Below, piece by piece: positions 34,738 to 42,077 of a DNA stretch of 64,000 bases. The DNA comes from Petrimonas sp. IBARAKI (lineage in GTDB: Bacteria; Bacteroidota; Bacteroidia; Bacteroidales; Dysgonomonadaceae). The position numbers were made by a program, and so were the translations under genes. The notes beneath the pieces were generated by a model that did not search any database, was not told where the DNA came from, and saw only the letters and a program-made list of their open reading frames with translations. The stretch spans positions 3,224,001 to 3,288,000 of the forward strand of contig AP018040.2 in NCBI GenBank assembly GCA_002356435.2, written 5' to 3'. Within the stretch, counting starts at the first letter, position 1. Each line of letters begins with the position of its first letter.

Positions 34738-35118
34738 ATGATCATAGCAGTAGATTTTGACGGAACGTTACATACTGGTCAATGGCCGAATATAGGAGCT
34801 GCGGCGCCATACGCTGCCGAAATAATGCGTAGGCTTAAAAATGATGGGCACACCTTGATTATCTGGACAAGTCGCGGGGGTGAACTGCTTATTGATGCTG
34901 TTAATTGGCTTTTGTCGCATGATATTCCATTTGACCGGGTAAACGATAACTGCCCGCTTAACACAGAAAAATACGGCTCCAACTCGCGCAAGGTTTATGC
35001 CCATTGCTACGTGGATGATAAACAGGTAGGTGGGTTGCCGACGTGGCCGGAAATTTATGAATGGGTTACGAAACTGGAACAACAATATAAGCGCTCTTCC
35101 TCGGGTACAAAATTTTGA
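34738..35118 (+). CDS. HAD-like hydrolase (BT0820-type)
   Basis: 126 residues. It begins MIIAVDFDGTLHTG, the HAD motif I DxDGT, followed by LIIWTSRGG (motif II Thr/Ser) and HCYVDDKQVGG (acidic motif). This small cap-less HAD type occurs in Bacteroides genomes and phages, probably a phosphatase of unknown substrate. It ends just before a terminator-like repeat. Confidence 0.75.
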   Translation: MIIAVDFDGTLHTGQWPNIGAAAPYAAEIMRRLKNDGHTLIIWTSRGGELLIDAVNWLLSHDIPFDRVNDNCPLNTEKYGSNSRKVYAHCYVDDKQVGGLPTWPEIYEWVTKLEQQYKRSSSGTKF

Positions 35119-35126
35119 TTTTCCTT

Positions 35127-35168
35127 AATCCACTCGGTTTGTGAAAATAGGGCGGTTTTTTATTCTAA
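35127..35168 (+). terminator. Terminator-like repeat, left copy
   Basis: CCACTC, loop, GGGCGG then TTTTTT: an imperfect stem with a T-tract after the HAD gene. About 38 nt of it (35131-35168) align with 37341-37380, which ends the gene pair on the other side. It closes the early operon. Confidence 0.6.
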
Positions 35169-35197
35169 CATATTGATACTATAAAGAATATTATATA

Positions 35198-35205
35198 TAT
35201 ATTTG
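35198..35205 (+). promoter_or_regulatory. Promoter element of the cargo gene pair
   Basis: TATATTTG in a very AT-rich stretch. ATTG lies 22 nt upstream as a weak -33. The predicted start is close to the ATG at 35217, so the second in-frame ATG at 35229 may be the true start. Confidence 0.55.
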
Positions 35206-35216
35206 CAATCGAAACT

Positions 35217-36086
35217 ATGAGACATACGATGGATGTAGAATTTGAAATTCGGGACTACTTCAGAAAAGATCAGGAAAAAATAATGATGGCATTCAGGCTT
35301 TCAGATTCCATTCGATCTCAATTGAAAGATATACGTTCTTCGGGGAATGAAGTTGAAATTGCTGTCAGGGATTTTTTTAAAACAAAATTATTCCCAAAGT
35401 ATCATGTTTCAGATGGGCATATAATAGATTCGAGAAAAAAAATTAGCCCACAGTTTGATATTATAATCTCAGAACAATCTCAAAATCCAGTATTTTACAC
35501 ACTCGAGGATAAGAGTGAGATTTTGTATTATGAGTCTATATATGCATTCGGAGAAGTAAAACGGTCTTATTATAGAGAGGATATTTTAACTAATTTCTCT
35601 AAAAATGTAGAAAAAATAAAAACAGAATTCTATAGAGAGCCTATCAATCCAAATGTTTTATTATCATCCGGAGCCAAAATTACACTTGGACAAAAAATAA
35701 CATCTTTCAAATTAAGAAATCCCATTTTTTCATTTTTGTTTATTGTTGACTCATGTGGTCTCGATATGAATAAACTAAAAGAAGACTTAAGAAATATAAA
35801 GTCAAATTCAGCACCAAACATTATCGTATTTAACGATTTAGGTATAATTGTGAATATTGATGCCGTAAAATTCCAAAATGGTAAACTTCAAATCAACTTG
35901 TATCCTGAATTTGTCGAGAATGGGGAATGGTATTTTTTAAAATGGGATCATCCGGAAGATATATTAGCATTTCAATACATGCTTATTATTCAACATCTGA
36001 ATGATTCATTGCTGGGCACTCCAAATCTCATTAAGTATGGAGCAGAAGTTTTTGATTTTTCATTACATAATTTTCAAAAAATATGA
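35217..36086 (+). CDS. DUF6602 protein, PD-(D/E)XK nuclease-like
   Basis: 289 residues. The N-terminal half follows the DUF6602 pattern: SSGNEVEIAVRDFFKTKLFP, VSDGHIIDSRKKISPQFDII, then YAFGEVKRSYYR. E46, D81 and E113-x-K115 are placed like the catalytic residues of a PD-(D/E)XK nuclease. Base composition is much more AT-rich than the flanking phage genes. It overlaps the next gene by 4 bp. Function is unknown; a defence nuclease is a reasonable guess from fold and setting, not demonstrated. M5 at 35229 could be the start. Confidence 0.6.
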   Translation: MRHTMDVEFEIRDYFRKDQEKIMMAFRLSDSIRSQLKDIRSSGNEVEIAVRDFFKTKLFPKYHVSDGHIIDSRKKISPQFDIIISEQSQNPVFYTLEDKSEILYYESIYAFGEVKRSYYREDILTNFSKNVEKIKTEFYREPINPNVLLSSGAKITLGQKITSFKLRNPIFSFLFIVDSCGLDMNKLKEDLRNIKSNSAPNIIVFNDLGIIVNIDAVKFQNGKLQINLYPEFVENGEWYFLKWDHPEDILAFQYMLIIQHLNDSLLGTPNLIKYGAEVFDFSLHNFQKI

Positions 36087-37129
36087 ATCTATCTATTGAT
36101 ACCATTAATCGTGTCATTGCTCACACAATTAATAAGAAAACACAAGAGTTTGAAGCATATGCAACAACAACAAATGAATTGTTACGGAATTCATTTGAAG
36201 ATCAAGTAGTATTGAAGAGCCGAATTGTTGATGCGATTAATAATTCAAGAAAAACATTCAAATTAGAATTTGAGGATACCTCAGAGGGTAGTGTAAAAAG
36301 AATGCTTGATGATTTTAATAATTGGGACGATTCCAATTTTATAAATAAATCTATTGTACTTGCTGAGAGGTTAGCAGAATCTCACTTTAGAACAAACATA
36401 CCAAGCGGTTATTGTATAATTGGAAGCGGGAAAGATAATCTACATAGAGATATATTTTTCATAATAAAAGCCGAACCACAGGAGGTTTTTAATATTCAAG
36501 AAAACACATTGCATTTAATTAAAAATGTTTTTCTTTCTCCAGCGAAAGATTTTTACAAAATAGGTTTGTTTATTAGAGAACGGGAGCGATTTATCCCCTA
36601 TATGTATGATGATTTATTCACATCTCAAAAAAGAGATTTAACAGAGTATTTTTACAGTAAATTTTTGGGATTAACTACTGATAGAAATGACGAAATAAAA
36701 ACAAAAAATTTTTATAATGATACAAAGAAATTTGTTGAAAGTAATATTTCTGAAGCAAAAGATCAGGATGGAATGCTAAGAGCCCTAAACGTATACATGA
36801 GAGAAGAAGATGGCAGTATTTCTGCAACAGATTTCAGCGAACGTTATTTCACAAATTTTCCAGCTGAGATTAAAAGGAAATTTGATAGAATTGTCGAAAG
36901 AGACTATCCATTGACATTTTCTAAAAATATGCGACTTTTAAACCAAAATAGTTTAAATCTTCAAAGAGTTAATATAAATAGCAAACTAACTATCTTAAGC
37001 AAAGGTTATGAGATAGATAACATATTCGAGAATCCAACTGTTGAGCAAATTGAGCCATTTTTAAACACTGGGATGAATGGAGTAGTTATTTGTCTTAAGA
37101 ACGCTGAAATTATTGGTGACAATGATTAA
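36083..37129 (+). CDS. Possible nucleoid-associated (NdpA/YejK-like) protein
   Basis: 348 residues, AT-rich, coupled to the DUF6602 gene by an ATGA overlap. Parts recall the 37-kDa nucleoid-associated protein family: a start with SIDTINRVIAHTINK, a central IGLFIRERERFIPYMYDD and YFYSKFLGLTTD, and a C-terminal LTILSKGYEI segment. The resemblance is by eye and distant. KwaB/DUF4868-type proteins are an alternative. It probably works with the upstream nuclease-like protein as a two-component unit. Confidence 0.4.
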   Translation: MNLSIDTINRVIAHTINKKTQEFEAYATTTNELLRNSFEDQVVLKSRIVDAINNSRKTFKLEFEDTSEGSVKRMLDDFNNWDDSNFINKSIVLAERLAESHFRTNIPSGYCIIGSGKDNLHRDIFFIIKAEPQEVFNIQENTLHLIKNVFLSPAKDFYKIGLFIRERERFIPYMYDDLFTSQKRDLTEYFYSKFLGLTTDRNDEIKTKNFYNDTKKFVESNISEAKDQDGMLRALNVYMREEDGSISATDFSERYFTNFPAEIKRKFDRIVERDYPLTFSKNMRLLNQNSLNLQRVNINSKLTILSKGYEIDNIFENPTVEQIEPFLNTGMNGVVICLKNAEIIGDND

Positions 37130-37194
37130 TTAATTATTAATTATCGTGCTGCCGATTGATCTTCAAACTCCGTCCTGAAATCAATGGTGTAAAT

Positions 37195-37225
37195 AAACAG
37201 CCCGTTGCGGCTGTTTTCTTTTTCC
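37195..37225 (+). terminator. Intrinsic terminator after the cargo pair
   Basis: AAACAGCC (37195-37202), loop CGTTGC, GGCTGTTT (37209-37216), followed by TCTTTTTCC. Confidence 0.75.
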
Positions 37226-37338
37226 TGCCGCGTTCTCGAGAGCGTGTCGAAGTGCGGAGTACCAAAACCTTGCAAGGCGGATTGAAATCGCAGTGCGAGT
37301 TTAAGTTTTGTTTTTTCATATTATAATTTAGTGATTTA

Positions 37339-37380
37339 GCCGCTCCGGTTTTTGAAAATTGGGGCGGTTTTTGTTCCTAA
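37339..37380 (+). terminator. Terminator-like repeat, right copy
   Basis: GCCGCTCC (37339-37346) pairs with GGGGCGGT (37361-37368), then TTTTTG. Positions 37341-37380 align with 35131-35168, with small indels. The two copies bracket the DUF6602 gene pair. Confidence 0.7.
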
Positions 37381-37417
37381 AGTATGTTATGTAACATGTT
37401 TTTCACTGTTAAATCCT

Positions 37418-37449
37418 TTTGTTTTTAGAATTGTTTGTTTGTAACTTTG
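37418..37449 (+). promoter_or_regulatory. Promoter of the Clp-fold protease gene
   Basis: TTTG (37418-37421), 20 nt, TAACTTTG (37442-37449): a consensus Bacteroidota promoter. It places transcription downstream of an in-frame upstream start (37419), so translation starts at the ATG 37482. Confidence 0.8.
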
Positions 37450-37481
37450 TCGAAAATATTATATATTCAAATTCGCTTGCT

Positions 37482-38651
37482 ATGGGGTACTTTTCAGAAT
37501 ATATAGATCGATTTGCGAATTCTACGTTTGAAGAAATAACAATAGAACGGAAAAAACAACTCAAGAATATCTCTGAAATTAGAAACCGAGAAATTTTAGT
37601 GTACGCAAGTGACCAAACTAAAAATGCACGGGTAGAAATATGGCCACCAGACTTATTGGTTTTTAAAGATCAGCTATCATACGTCAAATCCCGTGAAATT
37701 GATATTTTATTGGAAACCCCTGGGGGTATTGCGGAAACCGTGGAAGACATGGTGAACTTGGTTAGGGGCAAACACGATAAGGTTGGGATAATTATACCGG
37801 GTTGTGCCAAAAGCGCTGGGACCATTTTTGCCATGGCGGGAGATGAGATACTTATGAGTGAGTCATCTACACTTGGCCCGATTGACGCCCAAATAATGAT
37901 GCCAAACGGAAAGCGGTTTTCTGCTGATGCTTTCCTTGATGGCCTCGAAAAAATAAAAACCCAAGTTTTAAGAGATGGACTAAATCCGGCTTATATTCCC
38001 ATACTCCAAAATATTTCACCCGGGGAAATTCAGCACTTTGAAAATGCCCAAAACTTTTCGAGAACATTAGTTAGACAGTGGTTAAAAACATATAAGTTCA
38101 AATATTGGGAAACTCATAAAAGTACGGGGCTGCCTGTTACGGAGGAGGAGAAAGAGAGTCGCGCTGACGAAATTGCCAGTAATTTATGTAGGCATTCTGA
38201 TTGGCTAACGCACGGGAGGTCCATAAGAATAAATGACCTTGAGGCAATGCGCCTAAAGATAAGTAATTATACCGAACACCCCGAATTGGAGCAAGCGATA
38301 GAAAGATATTATAACTTATTGAGACTTACATTCGAAAAAACGGGCATTTATAAAATTTTTGAAACTACTGACTCACAAATATATCAATCAATTGCCCAGG
38401 TTATACCAGCGGCTCCATCTATCCCCTCAAATGGTACACCGGAACACGCCATAACGGATATCACGTGCCCGCAGTGCCAGTCTCATTATAAGGTACAGTT
38501 TAACTTGAAGGAGGGTGTACGGTTACAAGAGGGCTGTGAACCATATCCAAAAAATGGAGTCTTTTTATGCAAAACGTGTGCGGCTCATATAGATATTTCT
38601 TCTGTTCGTCTTCAATTTGAAGCGCAAACTGGTCTAAAGGTAATATTATAA
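37482..38651 (+). CDS. SDH-family Clp-fold serine protease with C-terminal zinc ribbon
   Basis: 389 residues from the ATG at 37482. The Clp/SppA-like core has LLETPGG (78-82 region), the likely nucleophile Ser111 in CAKSAGTIFAMAGDEI and STLGPIDAQIM, the pattern of the serine dehydrogenase proteinase family. A C-terminal zinc ribbon with CPQC and CKTC (about residues 325-370) is added. It has its own consensus promoter and stands between terminators, so it is probably expressed in the lysogen. Possible roles are host defence, signalling or exclusion; none is shown. Confidence 0.75.
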   Translation: MGYFSEYIDRFANSTFEEITIERKKQLKNISEIRNREILVYASDQTKNARVEIWPPDLLVFKDQLSYVKSREIDILLETPGGIAETVEDMVNLVRGKHDKVGIIIPGCAKSAGTIFAMAGDEILMSESSTLGPIDAQIMMPNGKRFSADAFLDGLEKIKTQVLRDGLNPAYIPILQNISPGEIQHFENAQNFSRTLVRQWLKTYKFKYWETHKSTGLPVTEEEKESRADEIASNLCRHSDWLTHGRSIRINDLEAMRLKISNYTEHPELEQAIERYYNLLRLTFEKTGIYKIFETTDSQIYQSIAQVIPAAPSIPSNGTPEHAITDITCPQCQSHYKVQFNLKEGVRLQEGCEPYPKNGVFLCKTCAAHIDISSVRLQFEAQTGLKVIL

Positions 38652-38669
38652 ACAATAGAAAGATAAAAA

Positions 38670-38867
38670 ATGGAAACTATAAAAAAATACGATTTTTCTA
38701 TCATATTCGATGAAATAGAAAAATATAAGAAAGAAAATACATGCGGTGGGGTAAATAATGAACTTAACATACAATTTGAGAAGAACGACGAAATCTATAA
38801 GTTTTCAAAAATGTGCTACGAGTTAAATGAAGAAAGCAAACAGGTAATTTACCACACTTTCTCATGA
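38670..38867 (+). CDS. Small acidic hypothetical protein
   Basis: 65 residues, charged, with no membrane segment (KKYDFSIIFDEIEKYKKENT). It starts 19 bp after the protease stop and may be its partner or regulator. No family recognised. Confidence 0.45.
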   Translation: METIKKYDFSIIFDEIEKYKKENTCGGVNNELNIQFEKNDEIYKFSKMCYELNEESKQVIYHTFS

Positions 38868-38923
38868 TACCCTAGATGTGCGGCATGGCCCAGTAATTTA
38901 AATTTCATAGTGGATAATTCATA

Positions 38924-38950
38924 AATAAAGCGGGAGTTTCCCGCTTTATT
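38924..38950. terminator. Strong perfect hairpin after the cargo island
   Basis: AATAAAGCGGGA (38924-38935), loop GTT, TCCCGCTTTATT (38939-38950): a perfect 12-bp stem with A/T-rich ends that can terminate in both directions. Confidence 0.75.
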
Positions 38951-38972
38951 GCTTAAATTCCCACGAATTTCT

Positions 38973-38980
38973 TATTTTTG
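38973..38980 (+). promoter_or_regulatory. -7 promoter element (TATTTTTG)
   Basis: TATTTTTG fits TAnnTTTG, 22 bp before the ATG at 39003. Confidence 0.5.
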
Positions 38981-39002
38981 CGAAAACAGGTTAAGCAATT
39001 TT

Positions 39003-39269
39003 ATGGCACGAAACAAGTCACTACTATCGAGACGGGACGAGAAATTGATACGTCGGTACCACTATTGGACAGAGGTGGAACGATTGCGTTTCGATGACGC
39101 GTTACGTATATTGAGTGAGGATGAGTTTTTTATCAGTGAATCGCTTATCATGCGAATTATCCGCAATAACTGCGATAAAATAAAAGACATATCGGTTAGC
39201 CCGGTACCGCGGGTGAGAGTGCCAAAATTGACAAAAAGACATTTGGAGAAATTGAAAATTGAAAATTGA
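39003..39269 (+). CDS. Small basic phage protein, possible late regulator
   Basis: 88 residues from the ATG at 39003; the longer in-frame start at 38949 lies upstream of the promoter element. The sequence is basic and helical (LSRRDEKLIRRYHYWTEVER, LRFDDALRILSEDEFFISES) and looks able to bind DNA. It sits between the early/cargo region and the structural genes, where Mu has its late activators Mor and C. That role is only a guess from position. Confidence 0.45.
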   Translation: MARNKSLLSRRDEKLIRRYHYWTEVERLRFDDALRILSEDEFFISESLIMRIIRNNCDKIKDISVSPVPRVRVPKLTKRHLEKLKIEN

Positions 39270-39279
39270 AATTTAAAAA

Positions 39280-39468
39280 ATGGGAGAACATTTATTTTCA
39301 GCGCGTGAAATATATGTCAAGCTATCCGGTGATCCGAACGCGAAGTATGTAAAAATTACAGAAATCAATGTTGTTAATGAAATTCCCGGGCCTCTGCTTT
39401 TAGAGGATTATACAAAAATAAAAGCCCTTGCCTATCAAAACGGGACTTTCCAGGAGATAGATTTATAA
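39280..39468 (+). CDS. Small hypothetical phage protein
   Basis: 62 residues, beta-rich, no motif. It starts 11 bp after the previous gene and ends just before the convergent leftward structural operon. Confidence 0.45.
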   Translation: MGEHLFSAREIYVKLSGDPNAKYVKITEINVVNEIPGPLLLEDYTKIKALAYQNGTFQEIDL

Positions 39469-39501
39469 GAGAAAGAGACGATGCGCACATCGTCTCTACT
39501 T

Positions 39502-40002
39502 TTATATAAGAATATCCATAACCGTGACGGTGTAGGATTGTTCGTACACTTTTATGCCGTGAGGCATGTTGTAAAATACGCTTGAGGAGCGTTTGAGCGG
39601 CATAAAGTATTTATCCAGCGTCTCACCACTTTCATCTAACAATATTTTTCCGGCAAAGTTCTGTAACAACAAATGTACTTTTTTTGCAAGCTGCATGCGC
39701 TTAACAGCCTTTGAGCTGAACAACGCCTTTGTATTCGCATCCATGCCAGGGATGTGATGCGTATCGTCGTAGCAATCGATTGCCAGTTTTATGTCTACCG
39801 TAACATCGCCTTTTTGCGACTTTCCAGCAAGGTTTTTCCAGTCTTGCGCTCCGCGGATGCCGATTAAAATGCAGGGAAACGTTACCGGATAAGTGTCCTC
39901 CTCTGAATTGAGGTTTAACTGGCCGTAATCTTCATCGATAAGCGCAATTTCCGGCATATTGTCGGCAAGCTGCTTTTGAAGGGATAAAAATAAAAGTTCC
40001 AT
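39502..40002 (-). CDS. Hypothetical structural protein at the end of the leftward head operon
   Basis: 166 residues from the ATG at 40002 (MELLFLSLQKQLADNMPEIA); a longer in-frame start would overlap the gpG-like gene. The size, position after gpG and mixed alpha/beta look (DVTVDIKLAIDCYDD, YEQSYTVTVMDILI) resemble head-tail joining or tail terminator proteins such as Mu gp37-type. The assignment is tentative. Confidence 0.45.
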   Translation of the reverse strand: MELLFLSLQKQLADNMPEIALIDEDYGQLNLNSEEDTYPVTFPCILIGIRGAQDWKNLAGKSQKGDVTVDIKLAIDCYDDTHHIPGMDANTKALFSSKAVKRMQLAKKVHLLLQNFAGKILLDESGETLDKYFMPLKRSSSVFYNMPHGIKVYEQSYTVTVMDILI

Positions 40003-40042
40003 TTTAGTTGTGAGTTTTTGGCGTTTACATGCCGTTTGAATA

Positions 40043-40627
40043 CTATTTAAACATGATTTTTTCAAGTTCTGAATCGAGTTTATCCCGTAATTTATCGTTC
40101 AGTTCCTTGCTTTCACCGATAAACTGGCGCTGAGGCATGTGAATGGTTAGCCGCTGTTTTTTTGTGAGTGCAAGGCCTTTCCAAAATTGAGCATCAGGCG
40201 CCTTCGGGTTATCCTTTCCCCCGTTGGCATAAAATTTAGCCCAGGCGAATTTTCGCATTTTTGGCGTAACGGTAGGATTAATGGTCCCACCCCAGTTATG
40301 GATGGACGCATATGGCAGGTTGTTTTCCACGACCACTTTGCCGTCCATGGGCGTGTAGCGGATGGATTGGAATAAATGATCGATACCGCTCAGCAGTGTT
40401 CCGTATTGCGATGCCGCCGATTTTCCTCCCGATAGTTCGCGCTTGCTTTTTCTCCATTTGTGCAAGCCATTGTTGATAAAGCCGCCTTTTCTGAAGTTTT
40501 CCTGAAAATGGTCTTTTGCGATGCGTCCGGCATGCACGGGCATTTTTGTTCTACGAAAATTATCAATTTCTTTTTTCTTTCTTTTGACTTCGGAAAGAAA
40601 TTGGCGTATGTTGGCCTCGTTGGACAT
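40043..40627 (-). CDS. Phage virion morphogenesis protein (Mu gpG-like)
   Basis: 194 residues from the ATG at 40627 (MSNEANIRQFLSEVKRKKKE). The family-like middle and end are VENNLPYASIHNWGGTI, RKFAWAKFYANGG and MPQRQFIGESKELNDKL. Members of this group (Mu gpG, P2 gpS) act in head-tail connection or tail completion. A longer in-frame start would overlap the gpF-like gene and is unlikely. Confidence 0.75.
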   Translation of the reverse strand: MSNEANIRQFLSEVKRKKKEIDNFRRTKMPVHAGRIAKDHFQENFRKGGFINNGLHKWRKSKRELSGGKSAASQYGTLLSGIDHLFQSIRYTPMDGKVVVENNLPYASIHNWGGTINPTVTPKMRKFAWAKFYANGGKDNPKAPDAQFWKGLALTKKQRLTIHMPQRQFIGESKELNDKLRDKLDSELEKIMFK

Positions 40628-40737
40628 GATGTTTGTTTTTTGCAGTTTCAAATTAATTACATACCTTTGTGTAAAGGTTCGCCGAAAGGGCGCGATAGCA
40701 TCAAGCTTGTGCAACCTTTTAATCGGGAGTGTATTTT

Positions 40738-41934
40738 TTACATTCCCGATTTTTTTAATTGTTCCACAATCCACGCCCTGTTATCGTAATTCTTTTTTGT
40801 TATCCTAAATGCTTTGCCATTATGAACAATATAGCACTCTTTGATGGTTCCACTCTCAAAGTCGCCGGATCGCCATCCGATTCGTCTTGCGACATCGATG
40901 CGGTTCACTTCTTTATCCAAAAGGTGTTTATCAAAGTCTATTATAACGATGCTGCACCCCTGCCCTTTTGCAGTCACAAATCCGGCAGTAATGCCTTTTG
41001 ACGACTCCACCCGCTTTGCGTCTGCCAACAGGCCGTTTATCTCATATTCTGGATTTTTTATGCCATCTTCGTTGCGAACATGCTCACGGACGCGTATTTT
41101 CATTTTCGGGAAGTTTTCCACCAGCGTGCGCCCCGCTCTTTTATTGTCTTCCAACTCTGAAATATCCGCCCGTTCATGGATGAGCAGTCTTTTGCCGGCT
41201 ACCTTGTCACGCTTAAACTCCTTTAGCTTCTTCCGTTCCTCAATTTGCTTTTGTACAAATTTTTTGACAATCGGCGACAGCTTCTTGTATGCCATATACC
41301 CCAGGGCAAAGTACGGATGGGAAAAAGAATAAAGCATCGCATCCTTACCTGGATTATTATCCAGGCCTGGCACAGGTTTATATTCGGGAAAATTTGCTTC
41401 CTCAGGCACCTGTGTAACCGGTTTGTCAGTACTTCGCAAGCCGCATTTACAACCCCAGCGATCACCGGGACGGTGTTTGTTCCATACCGGATCACCAACG
41501 GGTCGGATCATACCCCAAAATGGCACATGATCTTTACCAGGAGTGATGGCCGTCGTCTTTACCCATTCGAGGTTGGGCAATATATCCTTTTCACGCTCGA
41601 ATTGTCGCCAATCGGCCGCGATGTGCGCCCTTTTCACAGCCGTATTGTATTCTGTTCCCAGCCAATGCTTGACGTGGTGATCGCGTATGTCTTGCGTGTC
41701 ATCCTCCCATTGGGCGAATGATTTTAATTTTCCATCCTTGTCAAGTAACTGAGCCGCCATATCGTTTTGAAAACGGTGTGTTTTGAAAGCTGCGAAAACT
41801 CCGTTATTCCGTCTTAGTTCGTTGTAAAAATCGAAATCCGGATCGGTGTACTGCCGAGATTCAAAACCCTTGTCCGTGGCATCGTTATAGATATCCCAAA
41901 ACTCATTGAACAACCCTTCGTCTATTTCGGTCAT
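40738..41934 (-). CDS. Minor head protein (Mu gpF/SPP1 gp7-like) with toxin-like C-terminus
   Basis: 398 residues from the first ATG. The N-terminal MuF domain ends in PFWGMIRPVGDPVWNKHRPG and DRWGCKCGLRST, its usual signature. The last 130 or so residues (PEYEINGLLADAKRV, ITAGFVTAKGQGCSIVIIDF) resemble CdiA-type C-terminal tRNase or related PBECR nuclease domains fused to phage head proteins. The frame stays open upstream past 42087 with family-like sequence (NNDVIKAALKRLYEKKY) but no ATG, so the true start may be non-ATG and overlap the portal gene. Confidence 0.8.
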   Translation of the reverse strand: MTEIDEGLFNEFWDIYNDATDKGFESRQYTDPDFDFYNELRRNNGVFAAFKTHRFQNDMAAQLLDKDGKLKSFAQWEDDTQDIRDHHVKHWLGTEYNTAVKRAHIAADWRQFEREKDILPNLEWVKTTAITPGKDHVPFWGMIRPVGDPVWNKHRPGDRWGCKCGLRSTDKPVTQVPEEANFPEYKPVPGLDNNPGKDAMLYSFSHPYFALGYMAYKKLSPIVKKFVQKQIEERKKLKEFKRDKVAGKRLLIHERADISELEDNKRAGRTLVENFPKMKIRVREHVRNEDGIKNPEYEINGLLADAKRVESSKGITAGFVTAKGQGCSIVIIDFDKHLLDKEVNRIDVARRIGWRSGDFESGTIKECYIVHNGKAFRITKKNYDNRAWIVEQLKKSGM

Positions 41935-42077
41935 GGGGTTGTATTTTTTCTCGTATAGCCTTTTTAGCGCGGCTTTTATGACATCGTTGTTGTATGTAAA
42001 TGATGATGAGACATCTTTTTTGTTTGAAACGTGGCATGCCGCATCTCTACGGTAGTCCGGTTGATCGTACAGGTTGT

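Noticed and set aside
40460-40808. Plus-strand open frames of 95-109 codons opposite the gpG/gpF genes
   Set aside because: Antisense shadows of well-supported minus-strand structural genes.
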